NCBI GenBank assembly: GCA_050946655.1
Contig: JBMNVE010000001.1
Location: forward strand, 73,458-137,457
Source of the DNA: JAXGRD01 sp050946655
Lineage (GTDB): Bacteria > Bacillota > Clostridia > Peptostreptococcales > Anaerovoracaceae
Length of the DNA stretch: 64,000 bases
Reading direction: 5' to 3'
Shown here: positions 17,381 to 24,997 of the stretch, in pieces
How positions within the stretch are numbered: position 1 is the stretch's first letter
Layout of the letters: each line of letters starts with the position of its first letter
Notes under the pieces: generated by a model
The model's input: the letters and a program-made list of their open reading frames with translations, nothing else
What the model was told of the DNA's origin: nothing
Database searches by the model: none
Translations under genes and position numbers: made by a program

Positions 17381-18175
17381 ATGTACGACTATCATTCACA
17401 CACTTATTATTCCGACGATGCAGACACCCCAATGGAGGATATGATCCGGGCCGCCATTGCAAAGGGCATTGTAGAACTGGCCATTACAGACCACTACGAT
17501 CCGGACTACCCTGACAATCAAATTCCCTTTGATATCGATTTTGACGCCTACACCGCAGAGTTACTGGCATGCCAGGAGAAGTATAAGGACCAAATCAAGA
17601 TCGTAAAGGGCATCGAAATCGGCATCCAAAAAGGGAGCACCTTGGACAAGTGCAGAAAAGCCACCAATGGCTTTCCCTATGATTTTATCATCGGATCCTT
17701 CCACTGTTTTCAGGGACTGGATCTGTATACCACCGACTACACCAAGCTGGAAGAAAAGCGGGTTCTCCCCGATTTTTATGAGGAGATGTATCACTGCCTC
17801 AGCAGATATACGGATTACGATGTGATTGGTCACTTTAACGTCATTGACCGCTATCTTCCCTTTGCCATCGATTATCGCACATCCATGGATATCATCGAGG
17901 CCATCCTAAAGATGATTATTTCTCAGGGAAAAGGTCTTGAAATCAACACCTCCAGCTACCGGTACAAGATGGGAGACAGGACCACTCCTTCGGCGGATAT
18001 TCTCTCTCTGTACAAGGATCTGGGAGGTGAAATTCTCACCCTGGGCTCCGATGCCCATAAAGAAAGGGATATGGGAAGAGATCTGGACAGGGCTCGTGCT
18101 CTGGCCATGGATCACGGCTTTAAGTATTTCACCACCTACGAAAAAAGAGTCGCAACTATGCGACCCTTTGTATAA
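17381..18175 (+). CDS. hisJ: Histidinol-phosphatase, PHP family (HisJ/HisK type)
   Basis: A 264-residue PHP-superfamily phosphoesterase; relatives hydrolyse histidinol phosphate in histidine synthesis. Metal-binding motifs are visible in order: DYHSHTYYSDD at the N-terminus, ITDHYDPDYPD, GIEIGIQ, IGSFHC, IGHFNVIDRY, and GSDAHKERDMG near the C-terminus. Its stop lies ten bases from the end of the convergent hisD gene, whose product uses histidinol; that proximity supports the assignment. Other PHP phosphatases look similar, so substrate specificity is an inference. ATG at 17381 follows AGAAAGGA. Confidence 0.85.
   Translation: MYDYHSHTYYSDDADTPMEDMIRAAIAKGIVELAITDHYDPDYPDNQIPFDIDFDAYTAELLACQEKYKDQIKIVKGIEIGIQKGSTLDKCRKATNGFPYDFIIGSFHCFQGLDLYTTDYTKLEEKRVLPDFYEEMYHCLSRYTDYDVIGHFNVIDRYLPFAIDYRTSMDIIEAILKMIISQGKGLEINTSSYRYKMGDRTTPSADILSLYKDLGGEILTLGSDAHKERDMGRDLDRARALAMDHGFKYFTTYEKRVATMRPFV
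18141..18164 (-). terminator. hisD terminator inside the hisJ coding region
   Basis: Stem GTCGCA / TGCGAC with loop of four, followed on the minus strand by TCTTTTTT. It lies within the last codons of the convergent hisJ gene and 22-45 bases past the hisD stop. Confidence 0.7.
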
Positions 18176-18185
18176 GATGTAAATC

Positions 18186-19448
18186 TCACTTTTTCATTCT
18201 GATCTCGGCGGCTTTGCTGTGGCCTTCCAGCCCCTCACCACGGGCCAGGCCCGCGACCAAAGGCGCCAGTTTTTTCATGGCATCCTCTGTAAACCTCTGA
18301 TAGGTACAGGTCTTGAGGAATGTTCCCACCCAAACGCCGCCTGTGTAGCCTGCAGCTCCCAAGGTAGGCAGGGTGTGGTTGGTCCCGGAAGCATAATCCC
18401 CAAAAACTTCGGCAGTGTTTTGGCCGATAAACAGGGAGCCGTAATTCCGAAGAGAGGACAGGATACTCTCATCTTCCACATTGATTTCTAAATGCTCGGG
18501 AGCATATTCATTGGTATATTCTGCCGCCTCACTGAGACTGTCTACCACCAATACTTCTCCGTAATCCTGCCAGGATTGCCTGGCGATACCTGCAGTTGAG
18601 AGGCTTTCCAGCTGCTTTTCCACTTCTTCTATTACCACATGCCCCAGTTCTTCGGAGGTGGTGACCAATATTCCTTTGGCCAGAAAATCATGTTCCGATT
18701 GGGCCAGAATGTCCGCAGCGATCCAGTCGGGACGCGCCGCCCCATCGGCGATGATCAGCACTTCGCTTGGCCCTGCCACGAAGTCGATACCCACCTTTCC
18801 GTAACACTGCCTCTTGGCTTCTGTTACATAGGCATTTCCCGGTCCAACAATCAGCTTGACCGGGGAGATTTCCTCCGTTCCATAGGCAAAGGCCGCAACG
18901 GCATGGGCACCGCCTACACCATACACTTCATCTATCCCCGCCACATCCATGGCGACCAAGGTCTTGGGATGGATCTTATCCGTTCCCTTGACCACGGGAG
19001 AGCAAGCCGCCACCCTGGACACGCCGGCAACCTTAGCCGGTATCCCCAGCATCAAAGCCGTGCTATACAGAGGATAACCGCCTCCGGGCACGTAGCAGAG
19101 GCAGGAATCCACCGGGATCACCCGGTGTCCCAGTTCCACCCCCTCCATGGGAGAAAACCCATCCAGATCCTTCACCGTACCTCGCTGAGCCTCGGCGAAG
19201 GCACGAATATTATCCGCAGCCTTGCGAATATCTTCAATGCTCTCATCATCCACCTGATCATAGGCTTCTCGAATTTCTTCCGGCGAAATCCGAAGGGACT
19301 TCCTCCGGCAGCCGTCAAATCGCTCATTGTATTCTAAAAGGGCACGATCGCCTTCTGTTATCACCTTTTGGATAATGGTCGAGACCGCCTGCTGTAGCTC
19401 CCGCCGGTCCTCCATGGTCCTTTCCTTTGCCTGCTTCAAAACCTTCAT
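18186..19448 (-). CDS. hisD: Histidinol dehydrogenase
   Basis: A 420-residue HisD that oxidises L-histidinol in two NAD-dependent steps to histidine, the last steps of the pathway. Signature regions are intact: VPGGGYPLYSTALMLGIPAKVAGV, GVGGAHAVAAFAYGTE, the AGPSEVLIIAD block, DILAQSEHDFLAKGILVT, APEHLEIN and SGTNHTLPTLGAAGYTGG, which together hold the zinc ligands and active-site residues. ATG at 19448 follows AAGGAGG. Apart from convergent hisJ, no other his gene is in the window. A terminator upstream separates it from lysA, and it has its own likely promoter. Confidence 0.95.
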   Translation of the reverse strand: MKVLKQAKERTMEDRRELQQAVSTIIQKVITEGDRALLEYNERFDGCRRKSLRISPEEIREAYDQVDDESIEDIRKAADNIRAFAEAQRGTVKDLDGFSPMEGVELGHRVIPVDSCLCYVPGGGYPLYSTALMLGIPAKVAGVSRVAACSPVVKGTDKIHPKTLVAMDVAGIDEVYGVGGAHAVAAFAYGTEEISPVKLIVGPGNAYVTEAKRQCYGKVGIDFVAGPSEVLIIADGAARPDWIAADILAQSEHDFLAKGILVTTSEELGHVVIEEVEKQLESLSTAGIARQSWQDYGEVLVVDSLSEAAEYTNEYAPEHLEINVEDESILSSLRNYGSLFIGQNTAEVFGDYASGTNHTLPTLGAAGYTGGVWVGTFLKTCTYQRFTEDAMKKLAPLVAGLARGEGLEGHSKAAEIRMKK

Positions 19449-19478
19449 CCGCTTTCCTCCTTACTACCTTACCGGGAT

Positions 19479-19484
19479 ATCATA
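19479..19484 (-). promoter_or_regulatory. Possible extended -10 promoter of hisD
   Basis: TATGAT preceded by TGG on the minus strand, in the short gap between the lysA terminator and hisD. No clear -35. Confidence 0.4.
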
Positions 19485-19503
19485 CCATTTTTTTTGTGGG
19501 AAG

Positions 19504-19529
19504 AAAACAGGGAGTCACTGGGACTCCCC
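19504..19529 (-). terminator. Terminator of the dapA-dapB-lysA operon
   Basis: Perfect 7-bp stem GGGAGTC / GACTCCC, loop of five, followed on the minus strand by TGTTTTCTT. It starts seven bases after the lysA stop. Confidence 0.8.
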
Positions 19530-19535
19530 TGATTT

Positions 19536-20801
19536 TCAAAGAACTTCTCTCCTGATGAGCTCCCGATAGGACTGTCTTTTGACCACTAAGCGGCTATCTC
19601 CGCCTTTTGTCATGACCACCGGAAGGCCGGGAATCTTATTGTAATTGCTGGACATGGACCAACAGTAGGCCCCGGTGGAGAAGATGGCCAGCAGGTCTCC
19701 CCTCTCCGGCCGTTTCATCATCACATCCCTCAGAAGGATATCCCCCGATTCACAGCACTTGCCGCATACAGTTGTCTTTTCTTGGGCCTTCCCCGAAGAT
19801 GTCCAAGCCTCATATTGGGCATCGTATAATGCAGGGCGGATATTGTCCGTCATGCCCCCGTCCACAGATACGTACCTGCGTACCCCGGGAATTTCCTTGG
19901 TACTCCCAACGGTATATAGGGTGACGCCTGCCTCCCCCACGATGCTCCTGCCCGGCTCCGTAACAACAGCAGGACGAGTTTTTCCTTTCTTTCGGTATTC
20001 CTCCTCTATTCGCTCCATAATGGGGTCCAGGAAATACCCATACGGCTTCACCTGGTCTTCCCGGGTGTACCGGATGCCAAAGCCGCCACCCACATTGATT
20101 TCCTTGGTTTGGAACCCGTACTTTTCTTCCAGGCGTTCTACGGTCTTCAGCAACACCTCCAGGGCTAGAAGGTAAGATTCGTTATCATGGAGCTGAGACC
20201 CCACATGGAAGTGGAAGCCAAGGAGATCCAGATGAGGATGGCCCTGTATCCTTTCAAAGACCCCATCTACTTGGTCCATGGGGATGCCGAACTTGGAATC
20301 CAGGCTTCCGGTAGTGATGAAGCGGTGGGTATGGCTGTCCACACCGGGAGTGATCCGCATGAGCACCTTGATTTTTTTATTTTTTTCACTGCAAATTTGC
20401 TGAATCAATTCCGGCTCATCTGTGCCGTCTATGATGATTCTACCCACCCCGTAGTCAATGGCCATCTCCAGTTCTTCTCGAGATTTGTTGTTGCCGTTAA
20501 ACTCGATTTTTTCCGGTGGGAATTGGGCACAAATCGCTGTATACAGTTCTCCGCCGGAAACCACATCCAAGCAGAGCCCTTGCTCCTGGATGAACCTACA
20601 CATAGCCAGTGGCAAAAAGGCCTTTCCCGCATAGGCGGCCCGGACATTTTCATATTTGTCCAGAAAGCTATCCCGAAGCTGCTTGACTTTCTTTTCCATG
20701 TGTTCCTGGCTGATGATCATCAAAGGAGTGCCGTACTCCCTTGCCAGTTCCCGGGCATCACAACCGTCTATGGCCAGTCTTCCGTTTTTTGTCTCTATCA
20801 C
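19536..20801 (-). CDS. lysA: Diaminopimelate decarboxylase
   Basis: A 421-residue PLP-dependent decarboxylase that converts meso-diaminopimelate to L-lysine. The PLP lysine is in AYAGKAFLP, the phosphate-binding glycine loop is VGGGFGIRYT, and the C-terminal active-site block CGKCCESGDILL supplies the Cys and Glu that complete the dimer active site. Start is GTG at 20801, one base after the dapB stop, behind GGAGAGTAGG. It is the last gene of a dapA-dapB-lysA operon controlled by a lysine riboswitch, so lysine represses its own synthesis. Confidence 0.95.
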   Translation of the reverse strand: MIETKNGRLAIDGCDARELAREYGTPLMIISQEHMEKKVKQLRDSFLDKYENVRAAYAGKAFLPLAMCRFIQEQGLCLDVVSGGELYTAICAQFPPEKIEFNGNNKSREELEMAIDYGVGRIIIDGTDEPELIQQICSEKNKKIKVLMRITPGVDSHTHRFITTGSLDSKFGIPMDQVDGVFERIQGHPHLDLLGFHFHVGSQLHDNESYLLALEVLLKTVERLEEKYGFQTKEINVGGGFGIRYTREDQVKPYGYFLDPIMERIEEEYRKKGKTRPAVVTEPGRSIVGEAGVTLYTVGSTKEIPGVRRYVSVDGGMTDNIRPALYDAQYEAWTSSGKAQEKTTVCGKCCESGDILLRDVMMKRPERGDLLAIFSTGAYCWSMSSNYNKIPGLPVVMTKGGDSRLVVKRQSYRELIRREVL

Positions 20802-20802
20802 C

Positions 20803-21570
20803 CTACTCTCCTTGTCCTTTGCTGCTCAACATGTCTTCCATGGAATACAGACCCCGGGGCATGTTTGCAAGGTACCGGGCCGCCCGCAGCGCCCCTCTTG
20901 CAAAGACTTCCCTGGAAAGTGCCGTATGCTTCAGTTCTATGATTTCATCCGGCCCGGCAAAGAGCACTGTATGCTCTCCCGCAATGGTGCCGCCTCTGAC
21001 GGCATGGATCCCCATCTGGGACAGGAGACACTCATCATCCTTGCCGTGGCGACCGAAGAGCAATTCCTTTTCTTCCTCAAGGGAGCCGTTGACCGCATCT
21101 GCCAGAAGCAAAGCAGTACCGCTGGGCGAATCCTTTTTCATGGCGTGATGCTTTTCTATGATCTCCATGTGGAAATCCTTTTCCAAAGTGGGGGCAATCC
21201 CCTTAATGACTTTGGCGAGAAGGTTGATGCCGATAGACATGTTGGCTGAGTGAAAGACGGGGATGCTCTGGGATGCCTCCCTGATCGCCCTCTTCTCTTC
21301 TTCTCCAAGCCCCGTAGTAGCAATGACAACGGGGATCCCTTTCTCTACGCAGCCTTGAAGCAATTCTCTCACTGCGCCGTAGTGGGAAAAGTCGATGACC
21401 ACATCCCCTGCCACTTCCGAAGCAGCTGCTGTATGAAACACGGGATAGCCGCATCCGGAGCATGCTCCCACATCTACCCCGGCAGACACCCTTGTATCTG
21501 CTGTCTCTCCTATGATTTGAGAGAGAACCTGTCCCATTCGGCCGCCACATCCATGCAATATGATATCCAT
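20803..21570 (-). CDS. dapB: 4-hydroxy-tetrahydrodipicolinate reductase
   Basis: A 255-residue DapB that reduces the product of DapA using NAD(P)H, en route to diaminopimelate and lysine. The Rossmann loop GCGGRMGQV is at the N-terminus. The catalytic block is EKHHAMKKDSPSGTALLLAD and the dinucleotide region has VIATTGLGEEE. ATG at 21570 follows GGGGGGATAA. It is packed between dapA (9 bases) and lysA (1 base). Confidence 0.95.
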   Translation of the reverse strand: MDIILHGCGGRMGQVLSQIIGETADTRVSAGVDVGACSGCGYPVFHTAAASEVAGDVVIDFSHYGAVRELLQGCVEKGIPVVIATTGLGEEEKRAIREASQSIPVFHSANMSIGINLLAKVIKGIAPTLEKDFHMEIIEKHHAMKKDSPSGTALLLADAVNGSLEEEKELLFGRHGKDDECLLSQMGIHAVRGGTIAGEHTVLFAGPDEIIELKHTALSREVFARGALRAARYLANMPRGLYSMEDMLSSKGQGE

Positions 21571-21579
21571 TTATCCCCC

Positions 21580-22461
21580 CTATATCAGTCCGTATGCGGA
21601 CATTTCTCCTCTGATCCTGTCGGTTACAGCCTCACTGGGCGGACAAAGAGGTAAACGATATTCCAGCTCCATCTTTCCCATCATGTGCATGGCTGCTTTA
21701 ACGGGGATGGGGTTCACATCGGCGAACAAACTATCGATGAGGGGCTTCATAGAGAGCTGGAGTTCCCTGGCTCTATCCCAGTTTCCGGAAAGGGCTGCTG
21801 CGGACATTTCTACCGAGTCAGCCGGTGCCACGTTGGCCAGGACAGAAATGTATCCTACGCCCCCAAGGGACATGAGGGGCACCACCATATCATCGTTGCC
21901 CGAGTATACGGCGAAATCCTCCGGAACAAGCCTGCAAATTTCAGCCACTTGGGTGATAGATCCGCTGGCCTCCTTGATGCCCACAATGTTGGGGTGTTCC
22001 GCAAGAACCGCTACCGTTTCCGGTGCTATGTTCACTCCCGTCCTTCCGGGGACAGAGTACAACAGGCAAGGGATGTCCACCGCATCTGCCGTTGCCGTGT
22101 AATGTTCTATGAGGCCCTGCTGTGAGCATTTGTTGTAATAAGGAGTGACCAGCAAAAGACCGTCTACTCCCGTTTCCTCTATCCGCCTTGCCAAATTGAT
22201 CCCATGCCTGGTGTCGTTGCTGCCGGCACCGCCGATGACGGGCACTCTGCCTGCTGTTGCTTCCACGCAGAATCGGATCGCCTCAACATGCTCATCGTCA
22301 TCCAGAGTAGATGCTTCACCGGTCGTCCCGCAGACAATGATGGCATCGATGCCTTCGTCGATCTGCCAATCGATGATCTGTGCAAACCTTTCCTCATCCA
22401 CTCTTCCGTCCGCCATGAATGGAGTTACGATCGCCACTCCACATCCTGTAAAAATCGCCAT
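21580..22461 (-). CDS. dapA: 4-hydroxy-tetrahydrodipicolinate synthase
   Basis: A 293-residue class I aldolase-type enzyme that condenses pyruvate with aspartate semialdehyde. Visible motifs: VAIVTPFM, ICGTTGEASTL, LLLVTPYYNK with the catalytic Tyr, and IVGIKEASGSI with the Schiff-base Lys. The start at 22461 is preferred to an ATG 22 codons upstream because AGGAGG precedes it, the protein then begins at the family's normal position, and the upstream codons overlap the riboswitch terminator. First gene of the lysine operon. Confidence 0.96.
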   Translation of the reverse strand: MAIFTGCGVAIVTPFMADGRVDEERFAQIIDWQIDEGIDAIIVCGTTGEASTLDDDEHVEAIRFCVEATAGRVPVIGGAGSNDTRHGINLARRIEETGVDGLLLVTPYYNKCSQQGLIEHYTATADAVDIPCLLYSVPGRTGVNIAPETVAVLAEHPNIVGIKEASGSITQVAEICRLVPEDFAVYSGNDDMVVPLMSLGGVGYISVLANVAPADSVEMSAAALSGNWDRARELQLSMKPLIDSLFADVNPIPVKAAMHMMGKMELEYRLPLCPPSEAVTDRIRGEMSAYGLI

Positions 22462-22506
22462 TTGTTTTTCCTCCTGTTTTCTTTTCCTACTACTTCCTAT
22501 GGCTAT

Positions 22507-22536
22507 AAAAAAAGTTGCATCGCCCATTGATGCAAC
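22507..22536 (-). terminator. Riboswitch-controlled intrinsic terminator
   Basis: Perfect 8-bp stem GTTGCATC / GATGCAAC with a 7-base loop, followed on the minus strand by TTTTTTT. It sits between the L-box aptamer and dapA and forms the expression platform. Confidence 0.9.
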
Positions 22537-22730
22537 CGAAAAACTTTACAGTAGTGTTGTCATCAATAGCTCCTCTGCCACTATAGCGGCAGGAGTCTGA
22601 AGCGTATTTCGCTCCATCCCAGAAAACGCACCGTACCCGGTTTGTCCTTCGGCGATATCTCCTTTCCCCGGTTTCATCGGCCGTCGCCTCCCCCGGGTAC
22701 TCTTATCTATCGCACCTCTATCAACTTTAT
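22507..22730 (-). ncRNA. Lysine riboswitch (L-box)
   Basis: The minus-strand leader of dapA carries L-box conserved blocks in the right order: AGAGGTGCGATAGATAAGAGTA, here split as AGAGGTGCG then AAGAGTA, next GGAGGCGACGGCCGATGAAA, the GCCGAAGGA block, then CTGGGATGG and a closing strand that can pair with the 5' end (GTTGATAG with CTATTGAT). The aptamer spans about 22559-22728. An intrinsic terminator follows directly. Family knowledge: lysine binding favours the terminator, shutting off dapA-dapB-lysA. Confidence 0.92.
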
Positions 22731-22737
22731 GTTTTTC

Positions 22738-22766
22738 ATTGTATTTAATGTTTTGTGATTTGTCAA
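22738..22766 (-). promoter_or_regulatory. Promoter of the lysine operon
   Basis: Perfect -35 TTGACA, 17-base spacer, TACAAT on the minus strand. Predicted start of transcription falls at the 5' edge of the lysine riboswitch. Confidence 0.85.
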
Positions 22767-22820
22767 CAACAATCACAAAGTTTTTTTATTTTTTTTGTAT
22801 TTAATCACAAATTCCTTCGT

Positions 22821-23834
22821 TCACTGGAGAGAAAAGAAGTATTTCATGGTTCGTATCAACTGATTTACATAGCTCATTTCATTGTCATACCATGCAACTA
22901 CCCTTACTTCATAGATCTTTGTTCCGCATCGCTGAGCCAGTGTCTGAGTGGCATCAAAAAGGGAGCCATAGCTCATGCCGATGGTGTCGGAAGACACCAA
23001 TTCTTCCTCCGTGTATCCGAAGGACTCATTGGCTGCCGCTTTCATTGCCGCATTGATCCCTTCTACGGAAACAGTTTCTGTATTGTCCTTCAAGGTGGCA
23101 TCCAATATAGTGATCGACCCGGAGGGTACCGGAACTCTCTGGGCTGAACCGATGAGTTTTCCGTGAAGTTCCGGAATCACCAGGCCGATAGCCTTTGCCG
23201 CTCCCGTACTGTTGGGGACGATGTTGATGGCTCCCGCCCTTGCCCTTCTGAAATCGTTCTTTCGATGAGGACCGTCAAGAATCATTTGATCACCGGTATA
23301 TGCGTGGATGGTCGTCATAAATCCCGTTCGAAGCTCCCGATATTCATTGAGGACCTTCGCCATAGGTGCCAGGCAGTTGGTGGTGCAGGACGCTCCGGAG
23401 ATGACCACATCGTCCTTTGATAAGGTGTGGTGGTTTACACCGTATACGATGGTCTTGATATCATTTCCCGCCGGTGCAGATATAATGACTTTTTTTGCCC
23501 CGGAATCGATGTGGGCCATGCTCTTTTCCTTTGACGCAAAGAAGCCGGTGCACTCAAGGACAATGTCCACATCCAGGTCTCCCCAGGGAAGATTCGCCGG
23601 ATCCGGCTCTTTGAAAATCGGGATCTTCTTCCCGTCAACGATGATGGAATCCTCATCGCTCTCCACCCGGTGGCCGCTGAAAGGCCCCTGGACCGAGTCA
23701 TACTTGAGAAGGTGGGCCAGCATCTCCGGCTGAGCAAGATCATTGATGGCAACCACTTCTACGTTTTTATCTTCAAACACCTTTCGGAAGGTCAACCTTC
23801 CTATCCTACCAAATCCATTGATCGCAACTTTCAT
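22821..23834 (-). CDS. gap: Glyceraldehyde-3-phosphate dehydrogenase, type I
   Basis: A 337-residue glycolytic enzyme that oxidises and phosphorylates glyceraldehyde 3-phosphate with NAD. Rossmann loop INGFGRIGRLTFRK at the N-terminus, catalytic Cys in SGASCTTNCLAPMAK, then RRARAGAINIVPNSTGAAKA and the C-terminal WYDNEMSYVNQL. ATG at 23834 follows AAAGGAGAG. No other glycolytic genes adjoin it, whereas many Bacillota have gap-pgk-tpi. A TATAAT at 23918-23923 on the minus strand may be its -10. Confidence 0.96.
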   Translation of the reverse strand: MKVAINGFGRIGRLTFRKVFEDKNVEVVAINDLAQPEMLAHLLKYDSVQGPFSGHRVESDEDSIIVDGKKIPIFKEPDPANLPWGDLDVDIVLECTGFFASKEKSMAHIDSGAKKVIISAPAGNDIKTIVYGVNHHTLSKDDVVISGASCTTNCLAPMAKVLNEYRELRTGFMTTIHAYTGDQMILDGPHRKNDFRRARAGAINIVPNSTGAAKAIGLVIPELHGKLIGSAQRVPVPSGSITILDATLKDNTETVSVEGINAAMKAAANESFGYTEEELVSSDTIGMSYGSLFDATQTLAQRCGTKIYEVRVVAWYDNEMSYVNQLIRTMKYFFSLQ

Positions 23835-24092
23835 CCTTCTCTCTCCTTTTCATTTCCCATAGGCCGGCATGGCCCTCCCGGCAATAACGGTATGCCCCAA
23901 GTCACAGGCCTTTCCTCATTATACATGAGCGATATTTTCATACATCATAACAAAAATGGCAAAAGATATCAAAGTTTAGAACGCTGACCAGGGTGTCAGG
24001 TTTTTGTAGGGGACTAAACCGCAGAACAACCTTTCCGCGAGCCCGTTGACCTTTGTATTCGGTCAAAGTATTTGCCACCAGTTATACAAGTT
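23835..24092. other. Intergenic region upstream of gap
   Basis: About 260 bases. A minus-strand TATAAT at 23918-23923 is a possible gap promoter element. I see no RNA gene, repeat or further coding region. Confidence 0.4.
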
Positions 24093-24620
24093 TCATCTGA
24101 CGACTTGCCGTCCTTTCTTTGTCCTGATGAACGTCAGCTGATCCAAGTCCCCGTTGAAATTGTCTGTATAGTCCCTGATCAGGGTGGCCTTAAACTTTCC
24201 CCGCCAATATTTACATTCATATTTCAAAAGAGCATCTTTGTGGTACCCTTTACTACTTGCTTTAACGCGTTCCGTATCTTTATGGATCCACATGATTGGA
24301 TCATGCTCCCTGAAGGTCACTCGGACAGGGACGGTTTCTCCATTCAGGACAATTTCTCCCAATGGCTTATCATAATCCTCACGACCTTCATATACTGTTG
24401 TTTTGTCTATCATCGTAAAAGAAATACTCCCTTCGGTACTTTCCCATTGCTCTTCACTGTACCGTGCCGGTGCATTCCTAAGGTTAGGGTAGAAGAAAAG
24501 GAAAAGCAAATATAGCATTAATGCAAGCACAAAACAGCCTATTAACACAAGAAAAACCTTCTCCTCGGTATAAAGTTTTATTTTTTTCCCAGTGTTCTTC
24601 TGTAATAAATGCGATCCCAT
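24093..24620 (-). CDS. Single-pass membrane protein of unknown function
   Basis: A 175-residue protein with a short Lys-rich N-terminus, one strong membrane segment at residues ~22-44 (VFLVLIGCFVLALMLYLLFL), and an extracytoplasmic domain of about 130 residues with alternating charged and aromatic residues (EGSISFTMIDKTTVYEG; KYECKYWRGKFKATLIRDY). The Lys-rich N-terminus before the helix predicts an N-in, C-out topology. ATG at 24620 follows GGGGGAGG. It stands alone between gap and tRNA-Pro. I do not recognise a family. Confidence 0.65.
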   Translation of the reverse strand: MGSHLLQKNTGKKIKLYTEEKVFLVLIGCFVLALMLYLLFLFFYPNLRNAPARYSEEQWESTEGSISFTMIDKTTVYEGREDYDKPLGEIVLNGETVPVRVTFREHDPIMWIHKDTERVKASSKGYHKDALLKYECKYWRGKFKATLIRDYTDNFNGDLDQLTFIRTKKGRQVVR

Positions 24621-24809
24621 GGAATATCCTCCCCCGATTGAATTTCTTCTCCTTCATCAATACTAACATATCTAGGTGCTCTATGTTTTTTTATTTCTCT
24701 TTTTCTCTATAAGCATTTTACGGTTTGAGCACCGGCCACTGACAAAGGTGTCGGTAGAAAAATATCACGGATATGTGATTTTTCGGGTAGAAATATCCAT
24801 AATTCATGA

Positions 24810-24815
24810 TATAAT
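24810..24815 (+). promoter_or_regulatory. Extended -10 promoter of tRNA-Pro
   Basis: TATAAT preceded by TGA, 15 bases before the tRNA. No convincing -35. Confidence 0.55.
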
Positions 24816-24830
24816 GTTATTCGTTGGTTT

Positions 24831-24907
24831 CGGGACGTGGCGCAGCTTGGTAGCGCGATTGCTTCGGGAGTAATAGGCCGCAGGTTCGAATCCTGTCGTC
24901 CCGACCA
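24831..24907 (+). tRNA. tRNA-Pro(CGG)
   Basis: A 77-base tRNA with acceptor CGGGACG / CGTCCCG, encoded CCA, anticodon loop TTCGGGA giving anticodon CGG, and T-loop TTCGAAT. It decodes CCG. Confidence 0.95.
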
Positions 24908-24930
24908 TAGTATTACGCTTTAGGCGTTGA

Positions 24931-24974
24931 AAAGTCTACATTCCTTGTCTTTTCAGTGGAATGTAGACTTTTTC
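24931..24974. terminator. Bidirectional terminator between tRNA-Pro and the radical SAM gene
   Basis: A 14-bp perfect stem AAAGTCTACATTCC / GGAATGTAGACTTT around a 13-base loop, with T tracts on both strands. It ends tRNA-Pro on the plus strand and the convergent radical SAM gene on the minus strand. Confidence 0.85.
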
Positions 24975-24997
24975 ATTGTGGCAAATTAGTTTTAGGG

